From Endobacter medicaginis (lineage in GTDB: Bacteria; Pseudomonadota; Alphaproteobacteria; Acetobacterales; Acetobacteraceae), in NCBI RefSeq assembly GCF_014192375.1, contig NZ_JACHXV010000006.1, positions 62,001 to 126,000 on the forward strand: a stretch of DNA of 64,000 bases, read 5' to 3'. Below the pieces are notes generated by a model. That model saw only the letters and a program-made list of their open reading frames with translations. It was not told the DNA's origin and did not search any database. Below, in pieces: positions 20,632 through 32,023 of this stretch. A program made the position numbers and the translations under genes. Position 1 is the first letter of the stretch; each line of letters opens with the position of its first letter.

Positions 20632-21457
20632 GCCTCGCACTTCTGATAGATCCGCTCATCGGCGGCGAAGGCACGGAACGCGCCGGCATGGGCGGAGAAG
20701 CGCAGGCTCTCGCGCGAGCCGAGGCCGAGAAAGCCCCGCCGTGCCAGCGAGTCGCGAAACAGACCGACCGCGCGGTCCTGGAGCGTGCGGTCGAAATAGA
20801 TCATCACGTTGCGGCACGAGATCAGGTTCATCTCGCCGAACACCGCGTCCGACACCAGGGAGTGATCGGAAAACACCACGCGCTCGCGCAGCGACTGCGC
20901 GAACACCGCCCGCCCGTAGGCGGCGCTGTAGTACTCCGACAGCGACCAACGGCCGCCGGAACGGCGATGGTTCTCGGTGAAGCCGCGGATGCGGTCGAGC
21001 GCATAGACGCCGTCGCGGGCCATGCGCAGGGCCTCGGGGTTGATGTCGGTGGCGTAGAACAGGGTGCGGTTCTCGAGTCCCTCCTCGCGGAACAGGATCA
21101 CCAGCGAATAGAGCTCCTCGCCGGTCGAACACCCCGCGACCCAGACCTTGAGCGACGGATAGGTGCGCAGGTGTGGCACGACGCTCTCGCGGATGGCGCG
21201 GAAATACTCCGGGTCGCGGAACATCTCGCTGACCTGCACGGTGAGGTAGCCGAGCAGGCGCGGCAGCACGGTCTCGTCGTGCAGCAGCGCATCCTGCATC
21301 GCACCGTAGCTGGCAAAACCCAGCGCGGCGCGCGCGGCGCGCAGGCGGCGGCGCAGCGAGGCAAAGGCATACTGGCGGAAATCGTAGTGATAGCGCTGCA
21401 CCAGCGCATCCAGCAGCAGCCGGATCTCGATATCCTCGACCTGCGTGACCGCCTCGC

Positions 21458-21461
<4 letters not shown>
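20628..21461 (-). CDS. cheR: CheR-type protein-glutamate O-methyltransferase
   Basis: 277-residue SAM-dependent methyltransferase with the alpha-helical CheR N-domain (residues 1-75, ending GYLTVQVSEMFRD) and the catalytic domain. The SAM motif is VWVAGCSTGEELYSL, with FYATDINPEAL and NLISCRNVMIYFD further on. The start is GTG 21461, overlapping the kinase stop in GTGA, so translation is coupled to the upstream kinase. Pairing with CheB and kinases but no chemotaxis receptor suggests a non-chemotactic methylation or signalling module. Confidence 0.93.
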
Positions 21462-24893
<3,432 letters not shown>

Positions 24894-24907
<14 letters not shown>

Positions 24908-25247
24908 GGCGCGCGACCACCTGGCGATGACGCCAGTCCACCAGCAGAACGCGATCCGGCCCGCCACCGCTCACGGTGAGGGCCACCAACCCGTCCACCT
25001 GGCTGACCGAGACGATCCGGCTGCCGGCCGGCTCGCCCAGATGCAGCGGATCGAACGCGGCCATCGGCGCGGCATCCCCGGGCGCTGCCACCGGCACGCC
25101 AACGCCCCCCGGCGCAGCAGCGGGGCGCAGATGCCCGCGCAACACGATCGCCACAACCAGGGCGATGGTGCCGAACACCAGCATCACCCCCATCACCACC
25201 ACCGCGACACTCAGCGCGCGCGGCACGGTTTTGCTCGAATCCGACAT
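24894..25247 (-). CDS. Small single-pass membrane protein (DUF6476-like)
   Basis: 117 residues: a short polar N-terminus, one membrane helix (VAVVVMGVMLVFGTIALVVAIVL region, residues 14-36), a Pro/Ala-rich linker, and a small C-terminal beta-rich part (IVSVSQVDGLVALTV, RVLLVDWRHRQVVARL). This resembles the alphaproteobacterial DUF6476 family; assignment is tentative. Its stop overlaps the start of the hybrid kinase, so it may be the first gene of that operon. No function known. Confidence 0.6.
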
Positions 25248-25316
25248 CCCTGCCGCCCTGACGACACCAACGCCCCTGTGTCGCGCACAACCACCCGCGC
25301 GTCCAGTTGGGCCGGC

Positions 25317-26303
25317 CTACTGCACGGCTGCGTGCGCCACCCGTGTCTCGTTGAAATGCAGCCCCGTCGGTGGCGGCGCATGGTCGGTCAGCAGATGGAA
25401 CCAGAACTGCCCGGCCTCGAAATCGAACACCGCCTCGCCACGCGCGAAGATGTCGAGGCCGAGCATGACCTGATCGACCCCGTCCTCGACATCGAATGCG
25501 ACATCGTGCAGCCGCGTCTCGCCGATGGCGAGCAGCGCCACCCGCTCCCGCCGGCCACGCACCCGGGCGCCATACTCGGTGCGCACCGAATGGCCACCCT
25601 CGTCCGCGACCCCGAGCCCGGCGGCAAGCGGAGTCGGGATCACGCTCACCGGCAGGTCCGGCTCCAGCACGGCGCGCACCGCATGGCCGTTGACCGACAC
25701 CATCACGCTGAGCAGGTCGCGCCGCATCTGCATCGGGCTGCCGTCCAGCAGCCGCCGATAGGCGGGGCAACGCGGCTTGCGCAGCACCGCCAGCACCACG
25801 CGCCGGCGCGGAATGTCGAGATCGACCACCGCATCGTCCACCAGCGCGTCGCGGCCCACGACGCCGATGATCGGCCGGCCATCGACGCTGCGCGTCTCGC
25901 GCCCCGGCAGCACCAGCCCGTCGATCGGCGCCGGCTCCAGCGGGCCGATGGCGAAATCGCGCAGATGGGTGTCCCACACCGTATTGTAGCCGCCATCCTG
26001 GGTCTGGAGATCGGTCGTGCGGCCGTGCGGAAACCACAGCCCACCATTGCGTCGGAACAGCACCGGAGCAAAGCCGGGCGAAAAGAACATCGCCGCCGGC
26101 TGACCATGCAGGGTGACTGCGACCAGCGGCGAGTCGCCCGGACCGCCGAGCAGCGGGATCTGGGTTCCGGCCAGCATGCAGGGCGCCTCGCCCGGCGCGG
26201 TGGTGGCCCGCACCGCGGATACGTCCGGCTCCGTGCAGCCACATGCCAGCAAGGACAGACCCAGCACACCGAGTCTCGACAGCAGGACAGGCAGGGCACT
26301 CAT
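25317..26303 (-). CDS. Lipoprotein with aspartic-protease-like (retropepsin-type) fold, catalytic residues missing
   Basis: 328-residue exported protein. The signal peptide ends in a lipobox (SLLACGC), so probably lipid-anchored. It has two repeats resembling bacterial aspartyl-protease domains: VAVTLHGQPAAMFFSPG near residue 57 and VMVSVNGHAVRAVLEPDLPVSVI near 205, followed by DQVMLGLDIFA, which matches the 'iLGmDfL' strand. At both places where the catalytic D-T/S-G is expected the sequence is SPG and EPD, so proteolysis is doubtful; a binding role is more likely. Overall family assignment is my inference from the pattern. ATG 26303. Confidence 0.6.
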   Translation of the reverse strand: MSALPVLLSRLGVLGLSLLACGCTEPDVSAVRATTAPGEAPCMLAGTQIPLLGGPGDSPLVAVTLHGQPAAMFFSPGFAPVLFRRNGGLWFPHGRTTDLQTQDGGYNTVWDTHLRDFAIGPLEPAPIDGLVLPGRETRSVDGRPIIGVVGRDALVDDAVVDLDIPRRRVVLAVLRKPRCPAYRRLLDGSPMQMRRDLLSVMVSVNGHAVRAVLEPDLPVSVIPTPLAAGLGVADEGGHSVRTEYGARVRGRRERVALLAIGETRLHDVAFDVEDGVDQVMLGLDIFARGEAVFDFEAGQFWFHLLTDHAPPPTGLHFNETRVAHAAVQ

Positions 26304-26380
26304 CACGCGCAGTCGGGCACAGCGCCGGCGCGGCGGCAACCCGGTTTGCATCGGCGGCGGGCCGGGCCCATGCTGCCCGC

Positions 26381-26851
26381 ATGCGGGACCGCCGCCTCCT
26401 GACGCATGGGCTGCTGCCCTGGCTGCTGACGCTTGCCGGATGCACCGCGCCACAGGCTCCGGTGCTCGGCGACTGGCGCGGCTATCAGCGCGCCCTGGGC
26501 TACGATTTTGCGCGCAGCACCGAACTGATTCTCGACGGCCGGCCGGGCGATACCGAAGGTCGCTACCGGTTGCTCACCCGCAGCAGCCAGCCGGCCTTCG
26601 GCGACCGCAGCGACGACGTCCGCTGGAGCGATCGCTGGCAGATTCGCCGGCATCGTCTCGCAGATGGCCGTACCCTGACCCTGGTGCACCTGTCCGAGGT
26701 GCCGGCAGCGCTGCTCGCAGACTATATCTGGACCGATCGCAACGTGCTCGTGCCGGTCGTCGATCCCGGCCATCCCGACCTCTCCCCGGCCGCACTGCGC
26801 ACCGCACTTTATCCGCTGCCACGCGACACGTTCGGCTACGGACGCCTGTAG
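26381..26851 (+). CDS. Hypothetical lipoprotein
   Basis: 156 residues with a signal peptide and clear lipobox (LLTLAGC, cleavage before Cys about residue 23). The mature part is soluble, rich in Arg/Asp, and contains GYDFARSTELILDG, YRLLTRSSQPA, and IWTDRNVLVPVVDPGHPDLSP. I do not recognise the family. The DWRGYQRALGYDF region and Tyr-rich strands suggest a small beta-structured envelope protein. Divergent from the aspartyl-protease-like lipoprotein (starts 77 bases apart); convergent with the next gene. Confidence 0.7.
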   Translation: MRDRRLLTHGLLPWLLTLAGCTAPQAPVLGDWRGYQRALGYDFARSTELILDGRPGDTEGRYRLLTRSSQPAFGDRSDDVRWSDRWQIRRHRLADGRTLTLVHLSEVPAALLADYIWTDRNVLVPVVDPGHPDLSPAALRTALYPLPRDTFGYGRL

Positions 26852-26888
26852 CCGCCCGCAGCCCGGCATGCTGACGACACGGCGGGTC

Positions 26889-27425
26889 TCAGGGCAGCGG
26901 TAGATAGGCCTGGAGACCCCGCCGATCCTCGGTGCTGGCGGTGTTCCACATGCAGGCCTGCACCAGCCCGATCGCGTCAGACAGCCCGTCGGTCGGAATG
27001 CTCATTGCCGGCGACGGCGCCCCGGCCAGGGTGAGTTCGAAATGGTCGCCGGTCTGGACTTTCGCCAGCACGGCCTTGGCCTCCGGCCAGCCCAGCCGCA
27101 CCAGCAGCGCATTGCCCCGGCCGACCGCTTCTCCCTGCCAGAGCACATCCTGTGCACGGCCCAGAAGAACGCGCTGATGGCGCTGATCGAAGCGCTCCCA
27201 GCCCGGCGCGCTGGCCGCGAACACGGTGTGCCCGTTATACAAACCGTTGATGCCGAACGTGGCGTTGTGCACCGGGTCGATGGCGACCGCCTCGCACACC
27301 TGACCGTGGGAGACGTCGCGGCCCGTCTGCACGGTCCACGCGCCTCGCGTGGTGCGGGTGAGCGTCTGGGCCGAGGCAGCCTGCACGCAGACAGCAGCAA
27401 GACACAGGACAAACCAGATCCTCAT
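26889..27425 (-). CDS. Hypothetical secreted protein
   Basis: 178 residues beginning with a typical Sec signal peptide (MRIWFVLCLAAVCVQAASAQ, cleavage after ASA). Three later Cys residues are possible disulfides. GAWTVQTGRDVSHGQVCEAVAI resembles the opening strand and Cys of periplasmic 'invasion-associated locus B'-like proteins, but no full family match is claimed. The C-terminus VQACMWNTASTEDRRGLQAYLP is polar. Transcribed alone between a convergent lipoprotein gene and the AarF-type kinase gene, whose stop lies 49 bases upstream of this start. Confidence 0.65.
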   Translation of the reverse strand: MRIWFVLCLAAVCVQAASAQTLTRTTRGAWTVQTGRDVSHGQVCEAVAIDPVHNATFGINGLYNGHTVFAASAPGWERFDQRHQRVLLGRAQDVLWQGEAVGRGNALLVRLGWPEAKAVLAKVQTGDHFELTLAGAPSPAMSIPTDGLSDAIGLVQACMWNTASTEDRRGLQAYLPLP

Positions 27426-27474
27426 CACCGCCCCCGCCACCCGCGCTTCGTGGCGGTCAACGCCAGTGTCCGTC

Positions 27475-28839
27475 TCAGGTTGCGCCGAGCGGCGGCGGCA
27501 CCTGCGCGGCAGCGAGTGCCGCGGTCTGGCGCGCGGCAAGCTCCGCCTCGTCGAACCCCTCGATCAGCTCGTGGAACATGCGCGACCAGTTCAGCTCGGC
27601 GCGCAGGCGCAGGAAGGTGCTGCCGAGACCGATCGCCGAGCGGTCCATCAGCACGAACTCGCGCGGCGGCTTGATCCCCCCCGTGCGCTTGAGCCCGGCA
27701 TGAACCTTCTCGGCCACCGCACGCCCGAACTGCGGATCGTCGTTCTCCTGGATGCGGCGGACGCGATCGTCGAGCAGCGGCTCGTAGAGGAAGCGTCCCC
27801 ATTCGTTGAGCACGTCCATCTTCTCGCGCGACAGATCGGTGAATCCCCAGTCGAGATAGGCCTGGTGGGCGCGTTCGTCGTCACTGTCCCGGATGGCGCA
27901 GAACAGGTCGATCACGCCTCGGATGAACCGCGGCGGGAAGATGCGGATGGCGCCGAAATCGAGCAGGTTGAGACCGTCATCGGCCCGCACCTGGAAATTG
28001 CCCATATGCGGGTCGCCATGCACCACGCCGTAGCGATACAGCGGCACATACCAGCCGGTGAACAGCGCGCGCGCAATGGCATTGCGGCTGTCGGGCGACG
28101 GGTCCTCGGCCAGACGCGCGCTCAGCGACTGCCCGTCCAGCCAGCGCATGGTCAGCAACCGCCCGGTGGACAGCGCCTCGAACGGCTCCGGCACGCTCAC
28201 CTGCGGATGGTCGGCCAGCATCAGCCGATACAGGCGCAGATGCGCGGCCTCGCGGCGGTAGTCCAGCTCCTCGCGCAGGCGCTCGGAGAGTTCCTTGTAG
28301 ATCTCGTCGTGCTGGATGGCATTGTCCATGCGGTGATAGATCGACATCGCTACCCGGAGCTGGCGCAGATCGGCCTCCACCGTGCTCGGCATGTCGGGAT
28401 ACTGGAGCTTGCAGGCCAGATCGGTGCCGTCCGCCAGTCTGGCGCGATGCACCTGACCGAGCGAGGCGGCGGCGGCGGCCTCATGCCCGAACTGCGCGAA
28501 TTTTCCCGGCCAGTCGGGCCCGAGCTCGCTGGTCATGCGGCGGCGCACGAACGACCAGCCCATCGGCGGCGCGTTGGCCTGGAGCTGGGCGAGTTCGGCG
28601 GCGTATTCCGGCGGCAGCGCGTCGGGAATGGTGGAAAGAAGCTGGGCCACCTTCATCAGCGGGCCCTTGAGGCCGCCGAGCACCGCGCGCAGATCGTCGG
28701 CATGGGCGGCGCGGTCGGTCTTCAGTCCGATACGCTCGCCGGCGATGCGGGCGGCGATGCCGCCCACCGCGCCGGAGGTGCGGGCGAAGCGGCGCAGCTC
28801 GCCGAACACGGAGCCGCGCGAGAAATTCTTCTCCGCCAT
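27475..28839 (-). CDS. ABC1/AarF/UbiB-family atypical kinase
   Basis: 454-residue protein-kinase-like protein of the UbiB/COQ8 family, which supports ubiquinone synthesis or related lipid metabolism through an unconventional ATPase. The family N-terminal motif appears as KVAQ (K63-Q66), the alanine-rich nucleotide loop as AAAAASLGQVH (121-131), and the ATP-binding lysine as K144 in LACKLQYP. The catalytic and metal sites are HGDPHMGNFQ and LLDFGAIR (about 290-310). No C-terminal membrane helix is evident. Its start is one base from the pepF stop, so it is co-transcribed with oligoendopeptidase F. Confidence 0.9.
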   Translation of the reverse strand: MAEKNFSRGSVFGELRRFARTSGAVGGIAARIAGERIGLKTDRAAHADDLRAVLGGLKGPLMKVAQLLSTIPDALPPEYAAELAQLQANAPPMGWSFVRRRMTSELGPDWPGKFAQFGHEAAAAASLGQVHRARLADGTDLACKLQYPDMPSTVEADLRQLRVAMSIYHRMDNAIQHDEIYKELSERLREELDYRREAAHLRLYRLMLADHPQVSVPEPFEALSTGRLLTMRWLDGQSLSARLAEDPSPDSRNAIARALFTGWYVPLYRYGVVHGDPHMGNFQVRADDGLNLLDFGAIRIFPPRFIRGVIDLFCAIRDSDDERAHQAYLDWGFTDLSREKMDVLNEWGRFLYEPLLDDRVRRIQENDDPQFGRAVAEKVHAGLKRTGGIKPPREFVLMDRSAIGLGSTFLRLRAELNWSRMFHELIEGFDEAELAARQTAALAAAQVPPPLGAT

Positions 28840-28840
28840 G

Positions 28841-30661
28841 TCAGGAAAAGCTCTCCGCCTCGAGCTCGTCGATGAACCCGGAGATCACGTCGAGCCCCTT
28901 GCGCCAGAAGGCCGGATCGGAGGCATCCAGTCCGAACGGCGCGAGCAGTTCGCGGTGGCGCAGCGTGCCACCGGCGCGCAGCATGTCGAGATATTTTGCC
29001 TCGAACCCCTCATGCCCCGACGCATACACACCGTAGAGCGCATTCACCAGGCAGTCGCCGAACGCATAGGCATAGACATAGAACGGCGAGTGGACGAAGT
29101 GCGGCACATAGGCCCAGAAGACGTCGTATTCGGGCGAGAACTCGAAGGCCGGCCCCAGGCTTTCGGTCTGCACCTGACGCCACAGCGCGCCGATCCGCTC
29201 CGGCAGCAGCTCACCCTTGCGACGCTCCTCGTGCACCAGCGTCTCGAACTGGTAGAACGCCACCTGGCGAACCACGGTATTGATCATGTCCTCGACCTTG
29301 GCCGCCAGCATCAGCCGCCGCCGTGCCGGATCGGTCTCGGCATCGAGCAGCGCGCGGAAGGTCAGCATCTCGCCGAACACCGACGCCGTCTCGGCGAGCG
29401 TCAGCGGCGTGCCCGACATGAAATACCCCTGGCTGCGCGCCAGCAACTGGTGCACGCCATGGCCGAGCTCATGCGCGAGCGTCATCACGTCGCGCTTGCG
29501 GCCATGATAGTTCATCAGGATGTAAGGATGCACCGACGGCACGGTCGGATGGGCGAACGCGCCGCCCGACTTGCCCGGCCTCAAGGCCGCGTCGATCCAG
29601 GCATGGTCGAAGAAGTGCTGCACCAGTCCGCCGAGCTCCGGCGAGAAGCCGCCATAAGCGCCCAGCACATGGTCGCGCGCCGCACTCCACGAGATCGGCG
29701 CGTCGCCATCGCCCGGCAGCGGGGCGTTGCGATCCCAATGCTGGAGCTTGTCGAGGCCGAGCCAGCGCGCCTTCATGCCGTAGTAACGGTGCGACAGGCG
29801 GGGATAATCGGCGCGCACGGCGGCGACCAGCGCATCCACCACCTCGTCCTCGACCATGTTGCCGCGATTGCGCGCCGAGGTCGGGCGCGGATAGCCGCGC
29901 CAGCCATCGACGATTTCCTTGTCCTTGGCGAGCGTGTTGGTGATCAGCGAGAAGGTCTTGATCTGGGCGGCGAACGCCTCGCCCACCGCATGCCCCGCCG
30001 CCTCGCGCCTCGCACGGTCCTTGTCGGACAGTCGGTTGAGCGCATCGTTGACGGTCAGCTTCTCGTCGCCGATGCGCACCCGCATGCCGGCGACAGTCTC
30101 GTCGAACAGCCGCTGCCAGGCGGCCGCGCCAGTGACGGATTTCTCGTGCAGAACACGCTCGATCTCGTCGGAAAGCTGGTGCGGGCGGAACACCCGCAGG
30201 TCGCGCAGGAACGGCGCCCAGTGCGCCAGTGCCGGTTCGGCGAGCTTGGCCTCAAGCGTGGCGTCATCGAGCTTGTTGAGCTCCAGCGAGAAGCCCAGCA
30301 GATAGGTGCTGATCGATGTCACCCGTTCCGTGATCTGCTGGTAGAACTGGCCATTCTCGGGATTCTCGTTGTCGGACGAGAAGGTGAGCTGCGCATAGGA
30401 GCCGGCGCGGCCGAGGATTTCCTCGATGCGCTCGTACTGGGCGATCGCTGCGGCGAGCTCCACGCCTGACAGCTCCGCGAGCCGGCCGGTGGTACGTTCT
30501 GCAAATGCCTTCGCATCGCGTTCGGCGGCATCGAGATCGTCGCGCAGCGCGGCACTGTCGGGGCCCGGATAGAGGTCGCCGAGATCCCAGCTCGGCAGCT
30601 GCGCGGAGTCACCGCCACGTTCGGCGTCACGCACCGGGCTGGGAATGTGGCGCATCGTCAT
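28841..30661 (-). CDS. pepF: Oligoendopeptidase F (M3 metallopeptidase)
   Basis: Cytosolic zinc peptidase of 606 residues that cleaves short peptides. The N-terminal helical domain (LPSWDLGDLYPGPDS) is typical of PepF/PepF-like M3B enzymes. The catalytic zinc site is LAHELGHGVHQ (about residue 393-403) with the third ligand in the following TLAETASVFGE. FHDEWIDA-like FFDHAWIDAALRPGKSGGAF is also conserved. One ATG at 30661 and one at 30655. Upstream partner of the AarF-type kinase gene, one base apart. Confidence 0.93.
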   Translation of the reverse strand: MTMRHIPSPVRDAERGGDSAQLPSWDLGDLYPGPDSAALRDDLDAAERDAKAFAERTTGRLAELSGVELAAAIAQYERIEEILGRAGSYAQLTFSSDNENPENGQFYQQITERVTSISTYLLGFSLELNKLDDATLEAKLAEPALAHWAPFLRDLRVFRPHQLSDEIERVLHEKSVTGAAAWQRLFDETVAGMRVRIGDEKLTVNDALNRLSDKDRARREAAGHAVGEAFAAQIKTFSLITNTLAKDKEIVDGWRGYPRPTSARNRGNMVEDEVVDALVAAVRADYPRLSHRYYGMKARWLGLDKLQHWDRNAPLPGDGDAPISWSAARDHVLGAYGGFSPELGGLVQHFFDHAWIDAALRPGKSGGAFAHPTVPSVHPYILMNYHGRKRDVMTLAHELGHGVHQLLARSQGYFMSGTPLTLAETASVFGEMLTFRALLDAETDPARRRLMLAAKVEDMINTVVRQVAFYQFETLVHEERRKGELLPERIGALWRQVQTESLGPAFEFSPEYDVFWAYVPHFVHSPFYVYAYAFGDCLVNALYGVYASGHEGFEAKYLDMLRAGGTLRHRELLAPFGLDASDPAFWRKGLDVISGFIDELEAESFS

Positions 30662-30682
30662 GGTCCTCTCGTTGTCCCTGTG

Positions 30683-31702
30683 TCAGGCGGCGGCGGGCGC
30701 GCGACGGCGGCGCAGTGCACGTCGCTCGGCGGCCTGCTGCTTTTCGGCCTTGCTGCGGATGAAGCGGCGGGCAAAGCGCACCAGGTTCGGCATGGTGGTC
30801 GGCCGCAGCAGACGCGGATCGTAGCCGGAAAAGCGACGGTCGTTCTCCGACAGGCACAGATCCATCAGCTCGGCGACATCGATCTCCTCGTCGGAAACCG
30901 ATTTCGACCCGGTGACGGTGAAGTTGTTGTCGTGCCCCTCTGCCGCCCCCTGGGCATCGCCCATGCCGCGGGCAAGCCCCATGCGCTCGAGGCCGAGGAA
31001 CACCCACACCGCGGCCACCCGCGCCTCGAACCACGGCCGCCGCCACAGGGGCATGCGGCGACGGTGCCAGGCCAGCCAGTTGGCGAACAGCAGGATATGG
31101 CGGCACTCCTCCTGCATCACCGGCTCGAAGGTCTCCACCAGCTCGGCCGGAAAGAAACCGGACCGCTCGGCGAGCGCGAACAGCCCGAAGGCAAAGAAGC
31201 TGTCGATGCACTCGCTGTAGCCGGTGATCATGTAGGCGAGCTCGGGATCGCTCGGCTCGTGGTACTCGGGCTCCGGCTCCAGCTTGATTCCGTAGGCCTC
31301 GACCAGCCGCGACAGCACCTCCTTGTGGCGCCCCTCCTCCCAGCCGTTGAGCCCGATCGCCCCGGCCAGCTCCGGATCGGCGAGCGAGCGCGCATAGGCC
31401 GCCATGCGCAGCCGCGCCTTGCCTTCGGTCTGCACGGCGATGTCCCAGATCGGCAGCGACGTGACCTTCTCGAGCGTCTCCGCGTCGAGCTTCGGCCAGT
31501 CGATCACCGACGGCTTGTAGGGGTTGAAGGTCTCGTGAAACATCCGGCACATGGCGCGGCGATGCGCGTCGCTGCCCGGCCGCAGACGCCCGATCTCGCT
31601 GCTCGACCAGTGCCGCGCTGCCCGGTCGGCTGCCGCCACCTCGGCCGCATCCGGCAGGCGTGCGGCACCGATCGCGACCTGGGTATCGGGCAGGGTATCC
31701 AT
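30683..31702 (-). CDS. Ferritin-like (di-iron) domain protein
   Basis: 339-residue protein with a four-helix-bundle di-iron pattern. Carboxylate and histidine ligands are visible in VQTEGKARLRM, GWEEGRHKEVL and EPVMQEECRHILLFANW, spaced as in ferritin-like oxidases and hydroxylases. The Arg/Ala-rich C-terminus is low complexity. ATG 31702 is preferred over 31714 because AAGGA/GGTG lies at proper distance only for the downstream start. Substrate unknown; candidates include a lipid or small-molecule oxygenase. It sits 21 bases upstream of pepF on the same strand. Confidence 0.75.
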   Translation of the reverse strand: MDTLPDTQVAIGAARLPDAAEVAAADRAARHWSSSEIGRLRPGSDAHRRAMCRMFHETFNPYKPSVIDWPKLDAETLEKVTSLPIWDIAVQTEGKARLRMAAYARSLADPELAGAIGLNGWEEGRHKEVLSRLVEAYGIKLEPEPEYHEPSDPELAYMITGYSECIDSFFAFGLFALAERSGFFPAELVETFEPVMQEECRHILLFANWLAWHRRRMPLWRRPWFEARVAAVWVFLGLERMGLARGMGDAQGAAEGHDNNFTVTGSKSVSDEEIDVAELMDLCLSENDRRFSGYDPRLLRPTTMPNLVRFARRFIRSKAEKQQAAERRALRRRRAPAAA

Positions 31703-32023
31703 TGACGTCACCATTCCTTGCGTGGCCGGCAGCCGGCCATCATCGTCGCCCAGCCTAAACCCTGCCGCCCGGACTGCCTATCGTGCGATGCCGGCTGCGA
31801 AACCCCTTGCACCGACCATGCATATGAGTGGATGAAGCGGACATCGCCACAGGACCGAGAGTTTTTTCGGAACACCCGCTGATCCGGACCCCGTTGCTGT
31901 GGCCACGAGGTCGTAAAATTGAGACGATGTCATTGAATTTAAAACCGGCGGGAGACCGCCACATGGTGTCGCAAGCAACCGTCGGCGGCTGGCCGGCCCC
32001 GACGCGTGGTCACGTCCGCGATC
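31703..32023. other. Intergenic region between divergent genes
   Basis: About 320 bases separating the ferritin-like gene (minus) and the GGDEF-EAL gene (plus). It is richer in A/T than its surroundings around 31908-31955. TTGAGA followed about 15 bases later by TAAAAC could be a weak plus-strand promoter. No convincing ORF or RNA gene seen. Confidence 0.5.
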
